Below, piece by piece: positions 18,874 through 28,538 of a DNA stretch of 64,000 nucleotides; positions within the stretch are counted from its first letter, which is position 1, and every line of letters starts with the position of its first letter. Source of the DNA: DASQPR01 sp963797605 (GTDB lineage Bacteria > Actinomycetota > Actinomycetes > Mycobacteriales > Micromonosporaceae); NCBI GenBank assembly GCA_963797605.1, contig CAWCPX010000009.1, positions 434,001 through 498,000 of the forward strand, given 5' to 3'. The position numbers and the translations under genes are program-made. The notes under the pieces were generated by a model that was given only the letters and a program-made list of their open reading frames with translations, was not told where the DNA came from and searched no databases.

Positions 18874-21800
18874 ATGACCAGCACCGACGTGACCAGCGAC
18901 GATCCGACCGCCACGCCGGTGCTGCCGGTCCAGCGTGCCGGCGACGACACGCCGGTGGCGCCGCCCGAGGCCGACGATCATCGCTGGCGCCGGCCGGGCC
19001 GCGGGGTCGCGCTCGTGCTCGCGATCATCGCCGGCCTGGCCGCGCAGGGCCGTCTCAACGACGCGCTCGGGCTCATGCACCTGCCCGGCACGGCCACCGG
19101 CACCTTCGGTGGCATCAGCGGCCCGCAATCGCTATGGTCGCCGACGACGGCCGCGCAGACCCTGGTCGGGTGGCACGCGTGGGATCGCGCGCAGCTCAGC
19201 GTCGGCCACGGCATCCACGTGCTCGCCACGCTCATCCTGGTGACTGTCGTCGGGCTGCTGCTGGTGACGCTGCCGCTGGTGGCCCTGATCCGGACCGCGA
19301 CCCGCGCCACCACACGCCGGTTTCCGACACTCGGCAACGACGAGGGCGCCGAGGCGTACGCGTCCGACCTCGCGGCCGTCGCGGCCACGGCCGACGGGCG
19401 CGCCTGGCCGCTCGTGTTCGTCGGTGGCATCGTCGCCCGTGACGTGCTGCTCCTCGTGGCCTGGGCGGCCGTTCCGGGCGCGGCTCCGATCCTGGTCCGG
19501 GTCGCCGGCGCCGTCACGGCGGTCGCCTGGCTCGCGATCGCCGTGCCGGTGCTGCTCATGGCGTACGCACACCTCGCCGCCGACATCGGCGCCCGCCACG
19601 ACGACGACGACAGCCCGGGCGCGCTCCGCCGGTTCGGCCGCGTGGTCGTGATCCTGCGGATCCAGATCGTCGCCGCCGCCGTGCTTCCGGCGATCCTGCT
19701 CGCGCTCGGGGGCGGCTTGGGCGAGCAGGTCGACGACCTGGCCCTGCGATGGCCGGCACACCTGTGGCCGCTGCTGGCCGCCATCGGTGCCGCGATCGGG
19801 CTCAGCGTGCTGCTGCGCGAGACCGGCTACCTCTGCCGCGACTGGTACGCGGGCGCCAAACTGCCCTCCGGCGCCGTCCCGAGCGGCCGGGTGTCGCTGT
19901 TCGGCGGGGCGGTCCTCCTCGCCGGCTACATCGCCTCCGTGCTCACCTCCACGCCGATGGGCGTCCTGCTGTGGCCCGGGCTGGCCTTCTTCGCCCTCGG
20001 CCTGGTCACGGAGGTCGAAAAGCACCGCACCTTGCGGGTCGACGGCAACACCACGCAGCCGGTACGCGTGCGGCCCGCACCCGTCGTCGAACCGGAACTC
20101 GACACGACGCCGCTGACCGACGCGGCCATCCCGCTGCTCGCCGCCGTGCCGCTCGCCGCGATCGCCTACGTAGCCGTCCGGGCCGGGGTGTCCCTCGTCG
20201 TCCGCGACGCGCGCGTCTTCTCGACCGGCAGCAGCTTCCTGGTCGCCGCCGCGCTGATGTTCGGGCTGTGCTGGGTCTTCGCCGGCCTCGGAAGGCCGAA
20301 GTGGCCGTGGCGGCTCGCGGCCGGTGTCGCGTTCGGGGCGATCGCGATCGCCAGCGCGGTGCGGCCGATCCCGATGGGACAGGCGGTCGGAGCCCTCGCG
20401 CTGCTGCTCGCGTTCAGCGGCGTGCTCCTGATGATCCTGGTCGCGATCGTGTTCGCGGTCCGCAACCTGCGCCCGAGTGCCCCGCTGGCGGTGCTGCGGC
20501 TGCGACGCGTGCCCGTGCTGACCTTCATCGTGGTCTGGATGCTCGTGACCTCGATCGTCCAGGGCACCGACCACTACCACGACGTCCGGCTAATGGCCGC
20601 CACCACGACGAAACCGCGGCCGGTCACGCCGTCGGAAGCGGTGTCGGAGTGGCTCGCGGAGCATGGCGGTGCGGCGGCGGCGAACCCGGCCAGCGGGCGC
20701 GCGCCGGTGTCCATGGTGTTCGTCGCGACGTACGGTGGCGGCATCCGGAGCGCCTACTGGACGAACCTGGTTCTCGACTGCCTGTTCGCCCCCGCCGCCG
20801 AACCGGCCGCCGCGGCGCCTTCGTGTTCCGGCCAGAAGCTCGACGAGTCGTCGGTGTTCGCCGAGAGCGGCGTGTCCGGTGGGGCCGTCGGCATCGCGAT
20901 GCACCGGGTGCTCGGCGACAAGGCGTTCACGCCGGTGCTCGACCAGGATTTCGTGTCTCCCGACATCGCAGCGATGGTGTTCCGCGACGCGCCGTCGTTC
21001 TGGATCCCGGCGCCGTTCAAGTCGGTCGGACACGATCGGGCCGCGGTCATGGAGACGTCGTGGGAGCGGGCGAGCGGCGGAGCGATGAGCGAGGGCCTGT
21101 TCGCGTCGGCGTGGCAGTCGCCGACGCAGTTACGCTTTCCGCTGACGGTCTTCGGCAGCGCCACGGTCGACGACGGCTGCCGCCTGAACGCCTCGGTGCT
21201 GGCCGCCGCGACGAAGGACGAGACGGCGAGCAGCACCGGGTGTTACACGATGGCGCCGTTCGCCCCGGTCGTCGGGCAGCAGGTCGGCTCGGCCGGCTTC
21301 ACCGAGACCGGCTCCCCCGGCGCGCCGACGCAGTCCGAACCGGTGCTCGCCGGCACCAAGGACCTCTACGACTACCTGTGCGCGCCCGGCGATCCGGCGA
21401 ACTCTCGTGACATCGCGTTGTCGAGCGCGGCGCTGCTGGCCGCGCGGTTCCCGTACATCTCCCCGACCGGCGGGTTGACCGGCTGCAACAACGACCCGAC
21501 CGCGAAACAGAGCCGCACTTTCACGATGGACGGCGGCGTGATCGACAACTCCGGCGCGAGCGCGCTCGGCGAGCTGTGGTCGGGCATCGCGGGTCAGGTC
21601 GCGGACTACGACAACGACGCGACGAAGCCGTCGTGCGTCGAGCCGCGACTGCTCATCATCAACAACGGTTACGCGGACCCGGCCCCGGCCGCGATCCCGC
21701 ACCAGCCGCAGGAACTCCTGGCACCGGCGCTCGGTGACGCGGCGGCGGGCGACGCGGCGACCGCGCGGGACGAGCAGCGGACGGCGCTGGAGTTCCAGCA

Positions 21801-22083
21801 CGCGTTCGGTTCCGTCGTCTGCCGGGGTGTCGCCGCGATCCCGCCCCGGACGGTGGCGACCCGGGTCGCGCTGATCGAACCGAGCGCGCGGCCGGGCCCG
21901 TTCGCGCCGCTCGGGTGGTCACTGTCGACGTACGCGACCGACGATCTCGCGGACCAACTGGGCACCGTGCCGAACCGGTGCGAGATGGCCGTCGTGCGGA
22001 CCTGGCTGGCCCCGGAAGCACCCGATCCGTTCGCGGCCGGCGGCCCGTGCACGGTGGGCCCGACAAGCGCGGCCGGCGGCTGA
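18874..22083 (+). CDS. large integral membrane protein with C-terminal patatin-like phospholipase domain
   Basis: 1069 residues, unbroken. Residues 1-60 are hydrophilic. About residues 45-575 hold some ten or eleven membrane segments (GVALVLAIIAGLAA, VLATLILVTVVGLLLVTLPL, AALMFGLCWVFAGL, ALALLLAFSGVLLMILVAIV). After residue 610 a soluble domain begins with the oxyanion motif YGGGIRSAYW (620-629). It continues with the nucleophile elbow ESGVSGGAVG (Ser668) and the catalytic Asp motif MDGGVIDNSG (Asp886). These three elements define patatin-type Ser/Asp lipases and phospholipases, here probably on the outer face. Cysteines are frequent in the soluble part, which also suggests export. The lipid substrate and partners are unknown. 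The gene stands alone, followed by a hairpin. Confidence 0.78.
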   Translation: MTSTDVTSDDPTATPVLPVQRAGDDTPVAPPEADDHRWRRPGRGVALVLAIIAGLAAQGRLNDALGLMHLPGTATGTFGGISGPQSLWSPTTAAQTLVGWHAWDRAQLSVGHGIHVLATLILVTVVGLLLVTLPLVALIRTATRATTRRFPTLGNDEGAEAYASDLAAVAATADGRAWPLVFVGGIVARDVLLLVAWAAVPGAAPILVRVAGAVTAVAWLAIAVPVLLMAYAHLAADIGARHDDDDSPGALRRFGRVVVILRIQIVAAAVLPAILLALGGGLGEQVDDLALRWPAHLWPLLAAIGAAIGLSVLLRETGYLCRDWYAGAKLPSGAVPSGRVSLFGGAVLLAGYIASVLTSTPMGVLLWPGLAFFALGLVTEVEKHRTLRVDGNTTQPVRVRPAPVVEPELDTTPLTDAAIPLLAAVPLAAIAYVAVRAGVSLVVRDARVFSTGSSFLVAAALMFGLCWVFAGLGRPKWPWRLAAGVAFGAIAIASAVRPIPMGQAVGALALLLAFSGVLLMILVAIVFAVRNLRPSAPLAVLRLRRVPVLTFIVVWMLVTSIVQGTDHYHDVRLMAATTTKPRPVTPSEAVSEWLAEHGGAAAANPASGRAPVSMVFVATYGGGIRSAYWTNLVLDCLFAPAAEPAAAAPSCSGQKLDESSVFAESGVSGGAVGIAMHRVLGDKAFTPVLDQDFVSPDIAAMVFRDAPSFWIPAPFKSVGHDRAAVMETSWERASGGAMSEGLFASAWQSPTQLRFPLTVFGSATVDDGCRLNASVLAAATKDETASSTGCYTMAPFAPVVGQQVGSAGFTETGSPGAPTQSEPVLAGTKDLYDYLCAPGDPANSRDIALSSAALLAARFPYISPTGGLTGCNNDPTAKQSRTFTMDGGVIDNSGASALGELWSGIAGQVADYDNDATKPSCVEPRLLIINNGYADPAPAAIPHQPQELLAPALGDAAAGDAATARDEQRTALEFQHAFGSVVCRGVAAIPPRTVATRVALIEPSARPGPFAPLGWSLSTYATDDLADQLGTVPNRCEMAVVRTWLAPEAPDPFAAGGPCTVGPTSAAGG

Positions 22084-22100
22084 CCCGGGCCGAGACAAGA

Positions 22101-22149
22101 AGATCGTGGAGAGTTTCGACGACGTAGCGACCGAACCTCTCCACGATCT
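22101..22149. terminator. 49-base perfect-arm hairpin after the patatin gene, hairpin family copy 4
   Basis: AGATCGTGGAGAG (22101-22113) pairs exactly with CTCTCCACGATCT (22137-22149) around a 23-base loop. It lies between two convergent genes, so it could stop transcription from both sides. Its sequence closely matches the unit at 5071-5118, so it belongs to a dispersed palindrome family and may be only secondarily a terminator. Confidence 0.6.
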
Positions 22150-22225
22150 GCGCGGCTGACCTACTCCGGATGCGTCGCGGGTGCCGCGTCGTGACCGGCC
22201 TCGTGCTGCGCCTGCTCCGGTGTCA

Positions 22226-22786
22226 TCACGGCCGGGTGCGCCGCCGACGTCGTGCCCGGCTTGCGCCGCACGCGCGGCACCGCGACGAGTTCCAGCAGCT
22301 CCAGATCGGTGAGGTCGGGAGGTTCAGGTGCCTGCGTTCACGCAGCTTGGCGGCGCGCTCCTCGGCGGCCGCCACGGCCGGCATGTCGGCGACGAGCGGC
22401 TGGCAGCACACCTTGCAGACCAGCGACTGCGGCGGGATGTACTCCATGCAGTACGGGCACTGCTTCTCCTCGAAGTCGCGGCTGCGGCCCATGCCGACCG
22501 CCGCGATGAACTTGAGGAAGACGAACAGGATCAGCGCGAACAGGAAGAAGTTGAGCACCGCGGTGAGGAACTCGCCGTAGTAGATGCGCGGACCGTTGCC
22601 GATGCTGCCGTGCAGGCTGTTGAGGCTCTCGGTGCCGAACAGCGTCGCGATCAGCGGCGAGATCACCTGGTCGGACATGGCGGTGATCAGGCCCGCGAAC
22701 GCGGCGCCGATGATGAAGCCCAGCGCCAGGTCCAGCATGCTGCCGTTGAGGGCGAAGGACTTGAATTGTCTCCAGATCTTTCTCAT
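22226..22786 (-). CDS. mscL: large-conductance mechanosensitive channel MscL with zinc-ribbon tail
   Basis: The MscL core starts at the ATG of 22786: MRKIWRQFKSFALNGSMLDL, first membrane helix LGFIIGAAFAGLITAM, periplasmic loop with LHGSIGNGPRIYYGEF, and second helix NFFLFALILFVFLKFIA. It opens under membrane tension to release solutes. After the second helix comes a four-cysteine ribbon, CPYCMEYIPPQSLVCKVCC, then a charged helix (AAAEERAAKLRERR). The frame as read stops at 22226 after an Arg-rich tail. Removing one base near 22330 gives a more natural acidic tail (PPDLTDLELLELVAVPRV) that ends at 22161, so the true 3' end is probably there. Confidence 0.85.
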   Translation of the reverse strand: MRKIWRQFKSFALNGSMLDLALGFIIGAAFAGLITAMSDQVISPLIATLFGTESLNSLHGSIGNGPRIYYGEFLTAVLNFFLFALILFVFLKFIAAVGMGRSRDFEEKQCPYCMEYIPPQSLVCKVCCQPLVADMPAVAAAEERAAKLRERRHLNLPTSPIWSCWNSSRCRACGASRARRRRRTRP

Positions 22787-22901
22787 GCGCGGGATGATGG
22801 CACGGCCGACCGTCCACACGGCACAGACGATCGGACGATCATGGGATCGGGCGACCGCCCGAATCCACACAGGAAGCTGACAGCTTCGCCGCCCGGATCC
22901 C

Positions 22902-24336
22902 CTACCCCACCAGGGTCTTCACCGCCGCGGCGAGCTCTGCCAGCCCCTTCTTGGCGTCGGCGAAGTACATGCCCGTCTTCGGATCGGCGTACAGCTCGTT
23001 GTCGATACCGGCGTAGCCCTGGCCCATCGAGCGCTTGATGACGATGACGCTGCGCGCGTGGTCGACGTCGAGGATCGGCATGCCGGAGACCGGGTTGCCG
23101 GGCCGGCGGGCCGCCGGGTTGATGACGTCGTTCGCGCCGATCACCAGCGCCAGGTCCGCGCGGGAGAAGTCCGGGTTGATCTCCTCCATCTCCTTGAGCA
23201 GCGCGTACGGCACATTCGCCTCGGCCAGCAGCACGTTCATGTGCCCGGGCATCCGCCCGGCCACCGGGTGGATCGCGTACGACACGTCGACGCCCCGACT
23301 CTCCAGCAGGTCGGCGAGCTCGCGCACCTCGTGCTGGGCCTGGGCGGCGGCGAGGCCGTACCCGGGCACGATGATGACCTTGGAGGCGTAGGCCAGCTGG
23401 ATCGCGGCGTCGTCGGCCTTGACCTCGCGGATCGAGCCCCCGGCCGGTCCGATGACCACGGCGCTGTCGCCGGTGCCGAACCCGCCGACGATGATGGCCG
23501 GGATCGACCGGTTCATCGCGTCGGCCATCAGCTTGGTGAGGATGCCGCCGGACGCGCCGACCAGGGCGCCCGAGATGATCAGCACCTGGTTCTCGATGAC
23601 GAAGCCGGCCATCGCGACGGCCGTACCGGTGAACGCGTTGAGCAGCGAGATGACCACCGGCATGTCGGCGCCGCCGATCGGCAGCACCATCGTCACGCCG
23701 AACAGCAGCGCCGCGACCAGCACCGCGAGCAGGATCAGCACCGCGGTCGCCACCGGTCGGGCGAGCCGCCGACCAGCCAGCCGCCGCCGCCCAGCATCAC
23801 CACGGTCAGCACGATGGTGAGCAGCCGTACGCCGGGGAAGACGATCGGGCTGGAGGACACGACGCCCTGCAGCTTGCCGGAGGCGATCAGCGACCCGGCG
23901 AAGGTGACCGCGCCGATGATCACGTCGAGCACGGTCGGCACCGCGTCGCGGGCGGCGACCGGGGGGTGCCCGGCGGCCGTCGCCCGGCCGATGAAGTCGT
24001 GCAGCGCCACGATCGCCGCCGCGCCCCCGCCGACCGCGTTGAACAGGCTCACCAGCTGCGGGATCGCGGTCATCGCCACGCGCCGGGCGCTGAACAGGCC
24101 GGCGACCGCGCCGACCAGCGCTGCCGGCGACCAGCACGATCCAGCCGGTCGACGGTGACCGTGCCGGCGCGGGCGACCAGCACGACGGTGGCGACGATCG
24201 CGGCGGTCATGCCGGCGGCGGAGAGCTGGTTGCCGCGGCGGGCGGTGGCCGGCGAGTTCATCAGGTGCAGGCCCAGCACGAAGCAGGCGCGGCGGCCAGG
24301 TAGACGAGCTGCGATCGCGGTGCCGACGGCGCTCAC
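22902..24336 (-). CDS. pntB: NAD(P) transhydrogenase subunit beta, frameshifted in the N-terminal third
   Basis: About 477 residues. The GTG at 24336 overlaps the stop of the upstream subunit. The N-terminal part has membrane helices (CFVLGLHLMNSPATARRGNQ, IVALHDFIGRAT, VIIGAVTFAGSLIASGKLQG). The C-terminal NADP-binding domain III is intact: VIIVPGYGLAAAQAQHEV, YAIHPVAGRMPGHMNVLLAE, LVIGANDVINPAAR, IVIKRSMGQGYAGIDN. It couples proton entry to hydride transfer from NADH to NADP+, supplying NADPH. At least three single-base indels fall between 23740 and 24320. Confidence 0.85.
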
Positions 24337-24694
24337 GGGCGGGCTCCCGGCCGGCCGGCGGCGGTCTCGGCCGCGTCGCGCTGTTCGGGCAGGCTCGCGT
24401 CGACCGCCGGGCGCTTGCGGAACATGCCGAGCATCCGGTCGGTGACCACGTACCCGCCGACGACGTTCATGCGCGGCGAAGACCGCGGCGACGAAGCCGA
24501 GCACGTAGCCGAGCGTCGTTGTGCGCGGTGACCGCGATGCAGCATGGCGCCGACCAGCACGACGCCGTGGATCGAGTTGGCGGCCGACATCAGCGGCGTG
24601 TGCAGCGTCGCCGGCACCTTGCTGATCACCTCGAAGCCGACCAGCAGGCTGAGCACGAAGATGCTCAGGTCGCGAACAGGAGCGACGTACTCAC
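24333..24694 (-). CDS. pntAB: NAD(P) transhydrogenase subunit alpha part 2 (membrane domain), frameshifted
   Basis: About 119 residues. The GTG at 24694 overlaps the upstream TGA. STSLLFAT is followed, after a one-base shift, by SIFVLSLLVGFEVISKVPAT, LHTPLMSAANSIHGVVLVGA and NVVGGYVVTDRMLGMFRKRP. These are the membrane helices of the split alpha subunit that build the proton channel with PntB. A second indel near 24520 breaks the middle. It ends with TGA overlapping the pntB GTG, so all three genes are translationally coupled. Confidence 0.8.
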
Positions 24695-25871
24695 GCGGTG
24701 GCTCCTCCGGGGACGGGGTGCGCGGGGTCCAGCAGCGCGGCGGTGGCCGGGTGCACGACGGCGCCGTCGTGGGTGACCACGATGCCGGCCTGGATCTCGT
24801 CGGCCAGGTCGATGGCGAGTCTCGCCGTCGCTGGTCAGGTGCGCGAGCAGCGCGCAGATGTTGCGGCTGAACGCGGCCGACGCGGCCGACGGCGCGTCGG
24901 ACGGCGAGGTTGGCGGCGCCGATGATGGTCACGCCGTTGTCGGTGACGACGGTCTCTCGGCGACGGACCCGGCCACGTTGCCGCCGAGCGGGCTCGCCGC
25001 GAGGTCGATGAGGACCGAGCCGGGGGCCATCGCCGGCGACCGCCGCCTCGGTGACCAGCAGCGGCGGCCGCCGGCCGGGCACCTGGGCGGTGGTGATGAC
25101 GACGTTGTGCCGGGCGATGTGGGCGGCCAGCTCGTCCTGCTGGGCCTGCTGCTCCTCGGGGGTCAGCGCGCGGGCGTACCCGCCCTCGCCCGCGCCCGAC
25201 TGCACGGAGGCCGAGGCGCAGGAACGTGGCGCCGAGCGACTTCACCTCGGCGGCCGACGTCGGGCGCACGTCGTACGCCTTGACGATGGCGCCGAGGCGC
25301 CGGGCGGTCGCGATCGCCTGCAGCCCGGCGACGCCGGCGCCGAGCACCAGCACCTCGGCCGGTCGGGCGGTGCCGGCGGCGGTGACCAGCAGCGGGAAGT
25401 AGCGGTCGTACGTGGTCGCGGCCAGCAGCGCGGCCCGGTACCCGGCGACGCTCGCCTGCGACGACAGCACGTCCATCGCCTGCGCGCGGCTGACCGTCCG
25501 GGGCAGCCCGTCCAGGCTGATCGCGGTCACGCCGGTCTGCGGCGAGTTCGGCGGCGAAGGCCGGGATCGGTCAGCGGGCGCAGCAGGCCGATGAGCACCT
25601 GGCCGGGGCGCAGCAGCCGGCCACGGTCGGCCGCGTCGGGCCGGGTCACCGTGACGATGACGTCGGCTTCCTTGCGCACCGCGTCGCCGTCGAGAACGGT
25701 GGCGCCGGCCTGCTCGTACGCCTCGTCGGGGAACCACGCTCGCCTCGCCCGCACCGGCCTCGACCATCACCTCGATGCCGAGCGCCGCAGCCGCGCGACG
25801 GCCTCGGGCACGAGCGCGACCCGGCGCTCCCCGGGCGCGGTCTCCCGGACCGCCGCAACCTTCACCGCCAT
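24691..25871 (-). CDS. pntAA: NAD(P) transhydrogenase subunit alpha part 1 (NAD-binding domain I), frameshifted
   Basis: About 392 residues from MAVKVAAVRETAPGERRVAL at 25871, the alanine-dehydrogenase-like N-terminus. Later frames give DEAYEQAGATVLDGDAV, DGLPRTVSRAQAMDVLSSQA, the Rossmann motif VLVLGAGVAGLQAIATARRL and AYDVRPTSAAEVKSLGA. The C-terminal third is scrambled by several single-base indels between 24700 and 25230. It is the first gene of the pntAA-pntAB-pntB operon and the NAD(H)-binding half of the pump. The end LLDPAHPVPGGATA with TGA at 24691-24693 is natural. Confidence 0.8.
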
Positions 25872-26207
25872 CGGCGCGCACACCTCTTCCATCTGCGTTC
25901 CAGCTACGACGTACTCATTGTGTGGGGGGTGACAGCATAGGGTTGCGGCGACCGTTGAGGGAACGGTTCCGCGAAACCCGGTATCAGGTCACGTCCGCGC
26001 AAGGCTATGCGATCGTGCCGGTTCTACGTCTCCGCCGCGCGATTTTCCTACGGGCTGGGCGCCGAATCCCGATCGATGTCCGGTCGCTCCCAGGTGACGG
26101 GGTTGTCACATCCACACGGGAGCGAAGGTCCGATACGCCTATCGCGCGGTCGGTTCGGGTCATGATATTTATCCTTTCCGGGGGGCCGACACTTCGGAGG
26201 CCAAAGG
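25872..26207. other. divergent intergenic region pntAA / beta-propeller lipoprotein
   Basis: 336 bases without a gene, holding the promoters of two divergent units. The only structured element I can point to is the palindrome GGAACGGTTCC at 25960-25970, a plausible operator. A clear Shine-Dalgarno (GGAGG) at 26196-26200 serves the gene that follows. No RNA motif was recognised. Confidence 0.4.
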
Positions 26208-27197
26208 ATGAAACGCACGAGCGCCGGGGTCGCTCTCCTCGCATTATCGCTGCTGAGCGCGTGTGGCACGAGCAATGCGGCGACGGCAAAGACCCGTGCC
26301 GCCAGGGCCGGCCCCCCGATCACGGGATTGACTGGCGTCATCGTGTTCGCCCGCGCCGGCGGCCAGTTCGGCGACGACACGATCTTCACGACCACCGCCC
26401 GCGACAGCGGTGAGCGACAGGTCAACGAGTCCGGCGACGGATGCTGTCCCCGCATCTCCCCCGACGGTACGCGGATCCTCGCGTCGACGACCACGACCGA
26501 TGGCCGCACGACGACGGCCGTCTATCCGGCCGACGGCGGCGACCCGCAGCCGATCGCGTTGCCCGACGCCGCGATCAATCTCGCTCCCGGCTCCTTCGCG
26601 CCCGACGGCCGGACCCTCGCGTTCGAGGGTTGGGACGCCGGCACACCCGGCCGGGACGGTGTCTACGTGGGCACCGGCGGCGGCGACGTTCGTCAGGTCA
26701 CGAACGCGCCGGCGGGTGACCGGGACGTGCCGATGGACTTCTCCCCCGACGGGAAACGGCTGCTGTTCCTGCGCGTACACGCCTCCGGCGACCGCGACGC
26801 CCCGGTCGGCCCGCTCTACGTCGTCGGCGTGGGCGGCACCGGCCCGCGCCGGATCACCCCGACCGACGTCACACCCGCCTACTCGGCCCGCTGGTCGCCG
26901 GACGGCACGCAGATCGTGTTCGCGACACCGTACTGGAAGAAGCCCGCGAGCCCGATCATGCTGGTCCAGCCGGACGGCACCGGCCTGCGCGCCGTCTTCA
27001 CCGATCCCGGCGGCCGGGCCGCGACGACGCCGACGTGGTCACCCGACGGCAGATACATCATGTTCGGGCTCAGTCCCGTGACCGGCGACCGTCATCCGAT
27101 CAACGAGCTCGACGTCGTGCGGGCCAACGGCACCGGACTGACCCAGGTCGTGACGACCACCGATTTCAAACTGCTGCCCGACTGGGTCGCGCGTTGA
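26208..27197 (+). CDS. TolB/PD40-type beta-propeller lipoprotein
   Basis: 329 residues, ATG seven bases after GGAGG. The signal peptide MKRTSAGVALLALSLL ends in the lipobox LSAC, so it is a surface lipoprotein. Repeated blades with the PD40/WD40-like phrase are visible: RISPDGTRILAS, SFAPDGRTLAFEG, DFSPDGKRLLFLR, RWSPDGTQIVFA, TWSPDGRYIMFG. Such propellers bind other proteins or sugars at the cell surface; no catalytic site is visible and no partner is known. Its end overlaps the convergent oxidoreductase gene by 32 bases. Confidence 0.85.
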   Translation: MKRTSAGVALLALSLLSACGTSNAATAKTRAARAGPPITGLTGVIVFARAGGQFGDDTIFTTTARDSGERQVNESGDGCCPRISPDGTRILASTTTTDGRTTTAVYPADGGDPQPIALPDAAINLAPGSFAPDGRTLAFEGWDAGTPGRDGVYVGTGGGDVRQVTNAPAGDRDVPMDFSPDGKRLLFLRVHASGDRDAPVGPLYVVGVGGTGPRRITPTDVTPAYSARWSPDGTQIVFATPYWKKPASPIMLVQPDGTGLRAVFTDPGGRAATTPTWSPDGRYIMFGLSPVTGDRHPINELDVVRANGTGLTQVVTTTDFKLLPDWVAR

Positions 27198-28362
27198 CAC
27201 CGCCGGCGAGCGCGCTGACCACGGCCCGCAGCGGCGGCCGGCGCAGCGCCGAGGCGAAGGACAGGTCGCTACCGCAGAACTTCTTGAACGCGAGCCATCC
27301 GAGCGGTGTCCCGACGCTCGCGTGGAAGAACCCCGGGCGGGCGGTGAACGCGGCCAAAAGTTGCGCGCCGGCGAGCATTTCCGGGACCAGGGTTCGGTTC
27401 ACGGAGGTCACATACCCGTCGAGATCGCCCGCCGCCGCGGCTTCCCCGGCCATGGCACCGGAGCGCAGCGCGAAGCTGATGCCCTCCCGCGTCCACGGTT
27501 CCAGCAGGCCGGCCGCGTCGCCCGCGACGATCACCCGGCCGGCGCGCAGCGGCGAGGACTCGTCGCGGCAGCGGGTGAGGTGCCCGGAATCGTGTTCGGG
27601 TTCGATGCCGGACAAGCCGAGCCGGTGCACGAACCCGCGCAGGTAGGCCCGGGTCGCCTCGCCGCTGCCCCGGCCCGCGATCACGCCGACGGTCAGCACG
27701 TCGCCCTTCGGGAAGACCCAGCCGTAGGAGCCGGGGATCGGGCCCCAGTCGATGAGCAGCCGGTCGTGCCATCGCCGGGCGAGCGCGCCCGAGACCGGAA
27801 GTTCCAGTTCCAGACCGAGATCCACCTGGGTACATCGAACGCCGACGTGACGCGACACCACCCCCGACGATCCGTCCGCGCCGACGACGACCGATGCCCT
27901 GACCTCGTCGCCGTCGGCGAGACGTACCACCGCGTGATCGTCGTTTTGAGTCACCGCGCGGGCCGTGGCGCGTTCGCGGACGACGGCACCGGCCGAGACG
28001 GCGGCGTCGCGCAGTGCCGTGTCGAAGTCTTCGCGGCGGACCAGGCGCAGCAGCGGATCGGTGCCCCGACCCTTGCGCGTGAACGTGCGGCGACCGTTGT
28101 GCGTGAACGTGACCGAGGCGATGTTGGTGCGGGTCGGCACCGAGATGTGCGCGGCCGCGGCGGCGTACGACGTGCCGATCAGGCCCCCGCCGCAGGTCTT
28201 GTAGCGAGGATGGGCCGCGCGTTCGAGCACGATCACCCGGGCGCCGTGCCGGGCCGCTTCCCGGGCCGCGGCCAGGCCCGCCGGGCCGGCACCGACGACC
28301 GCCACGTCCCAGCGTTCGCCGCTCGCCTTGCCGTCGTTCGACGTCCCCGTGCTCTCCGACAT
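27166..28362 (-). CDS. geranylgeranyl reductase family FAD-dependent oxidoreductase
   Basis: 398 residues. FAD-binding motif VAVVGAGPAGLAAAREAARH near residue 20, substrate-side motif HPRYKTCGGGLIG, second nucleotide motif VVVGADGSSGVVSRHV, and the closing flavin motif GRVIVAGDAAGLLEPWTREG. These define the geranylgeranyl reductase family, which hydrogenates isoprenoid side chains such as those of menaquinone or lipid carriers. Relatives also act as halogenase-like or other flavoenzymes, so the substrate is unproven. It stands alone; start at the ATG of 28362. Confidence 0.85.
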   Translation of the reverse strand: MSESTGTSNDGKASGERWDVAVVGAGPAGLAAAREAARHGARVIVLERAAHPRYKTCGGGLIGTSYAAAAAHISVPTRTNIASVTFTHNGRRTFTRKGRGTDPLLRLVRREDFDTALRDAAVSAGAVVRERATARAVTQNDDHAVVRLADGDEVRASVVVGADGSSGVVSRHVGVRCTQVDLGLELELPVSGALARRWHDRLLIDWGPIPGSYGWVFPKGDVLTVGVIAGRGSGEATRAYLRGFVHRLGLSGIEPEHDSGHLTRCRDESSPLRAGRVIVAGDAAGLLEPWTREGISFALRSGAMAGEAAAAGDLDGYVTSVNRTLVPEMLAGAQLLAAFTARPGFFHASVGTPLGWLAFKKFCGSDLSFASALRRPPLRAVVSALAGGVNARPSRAAV

Positions 28363-28538
28363 CCACGCAGACTAGACGGCCCGACGCTCGGGGCGCTGGC
28401 CGGAGCCACGGTTCACGGCGAGGTCGGTGGCTCCGGCGTCTTCGTGAGTGGTGTCGTCGCCGGGACCGGGCTCGCCGAGGTGAACCGTCATCGAATCGAC
28501 CGCGATCGGTGGCATGGACGGTGTTCTAGGCTTGCCGG

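Noticed and set aside
19132..20580. 482-residue minus-strand frame opposite the membrane part of the patatin protein
   Set aside because: Highly charged shadow of a membrane-helix coding region.
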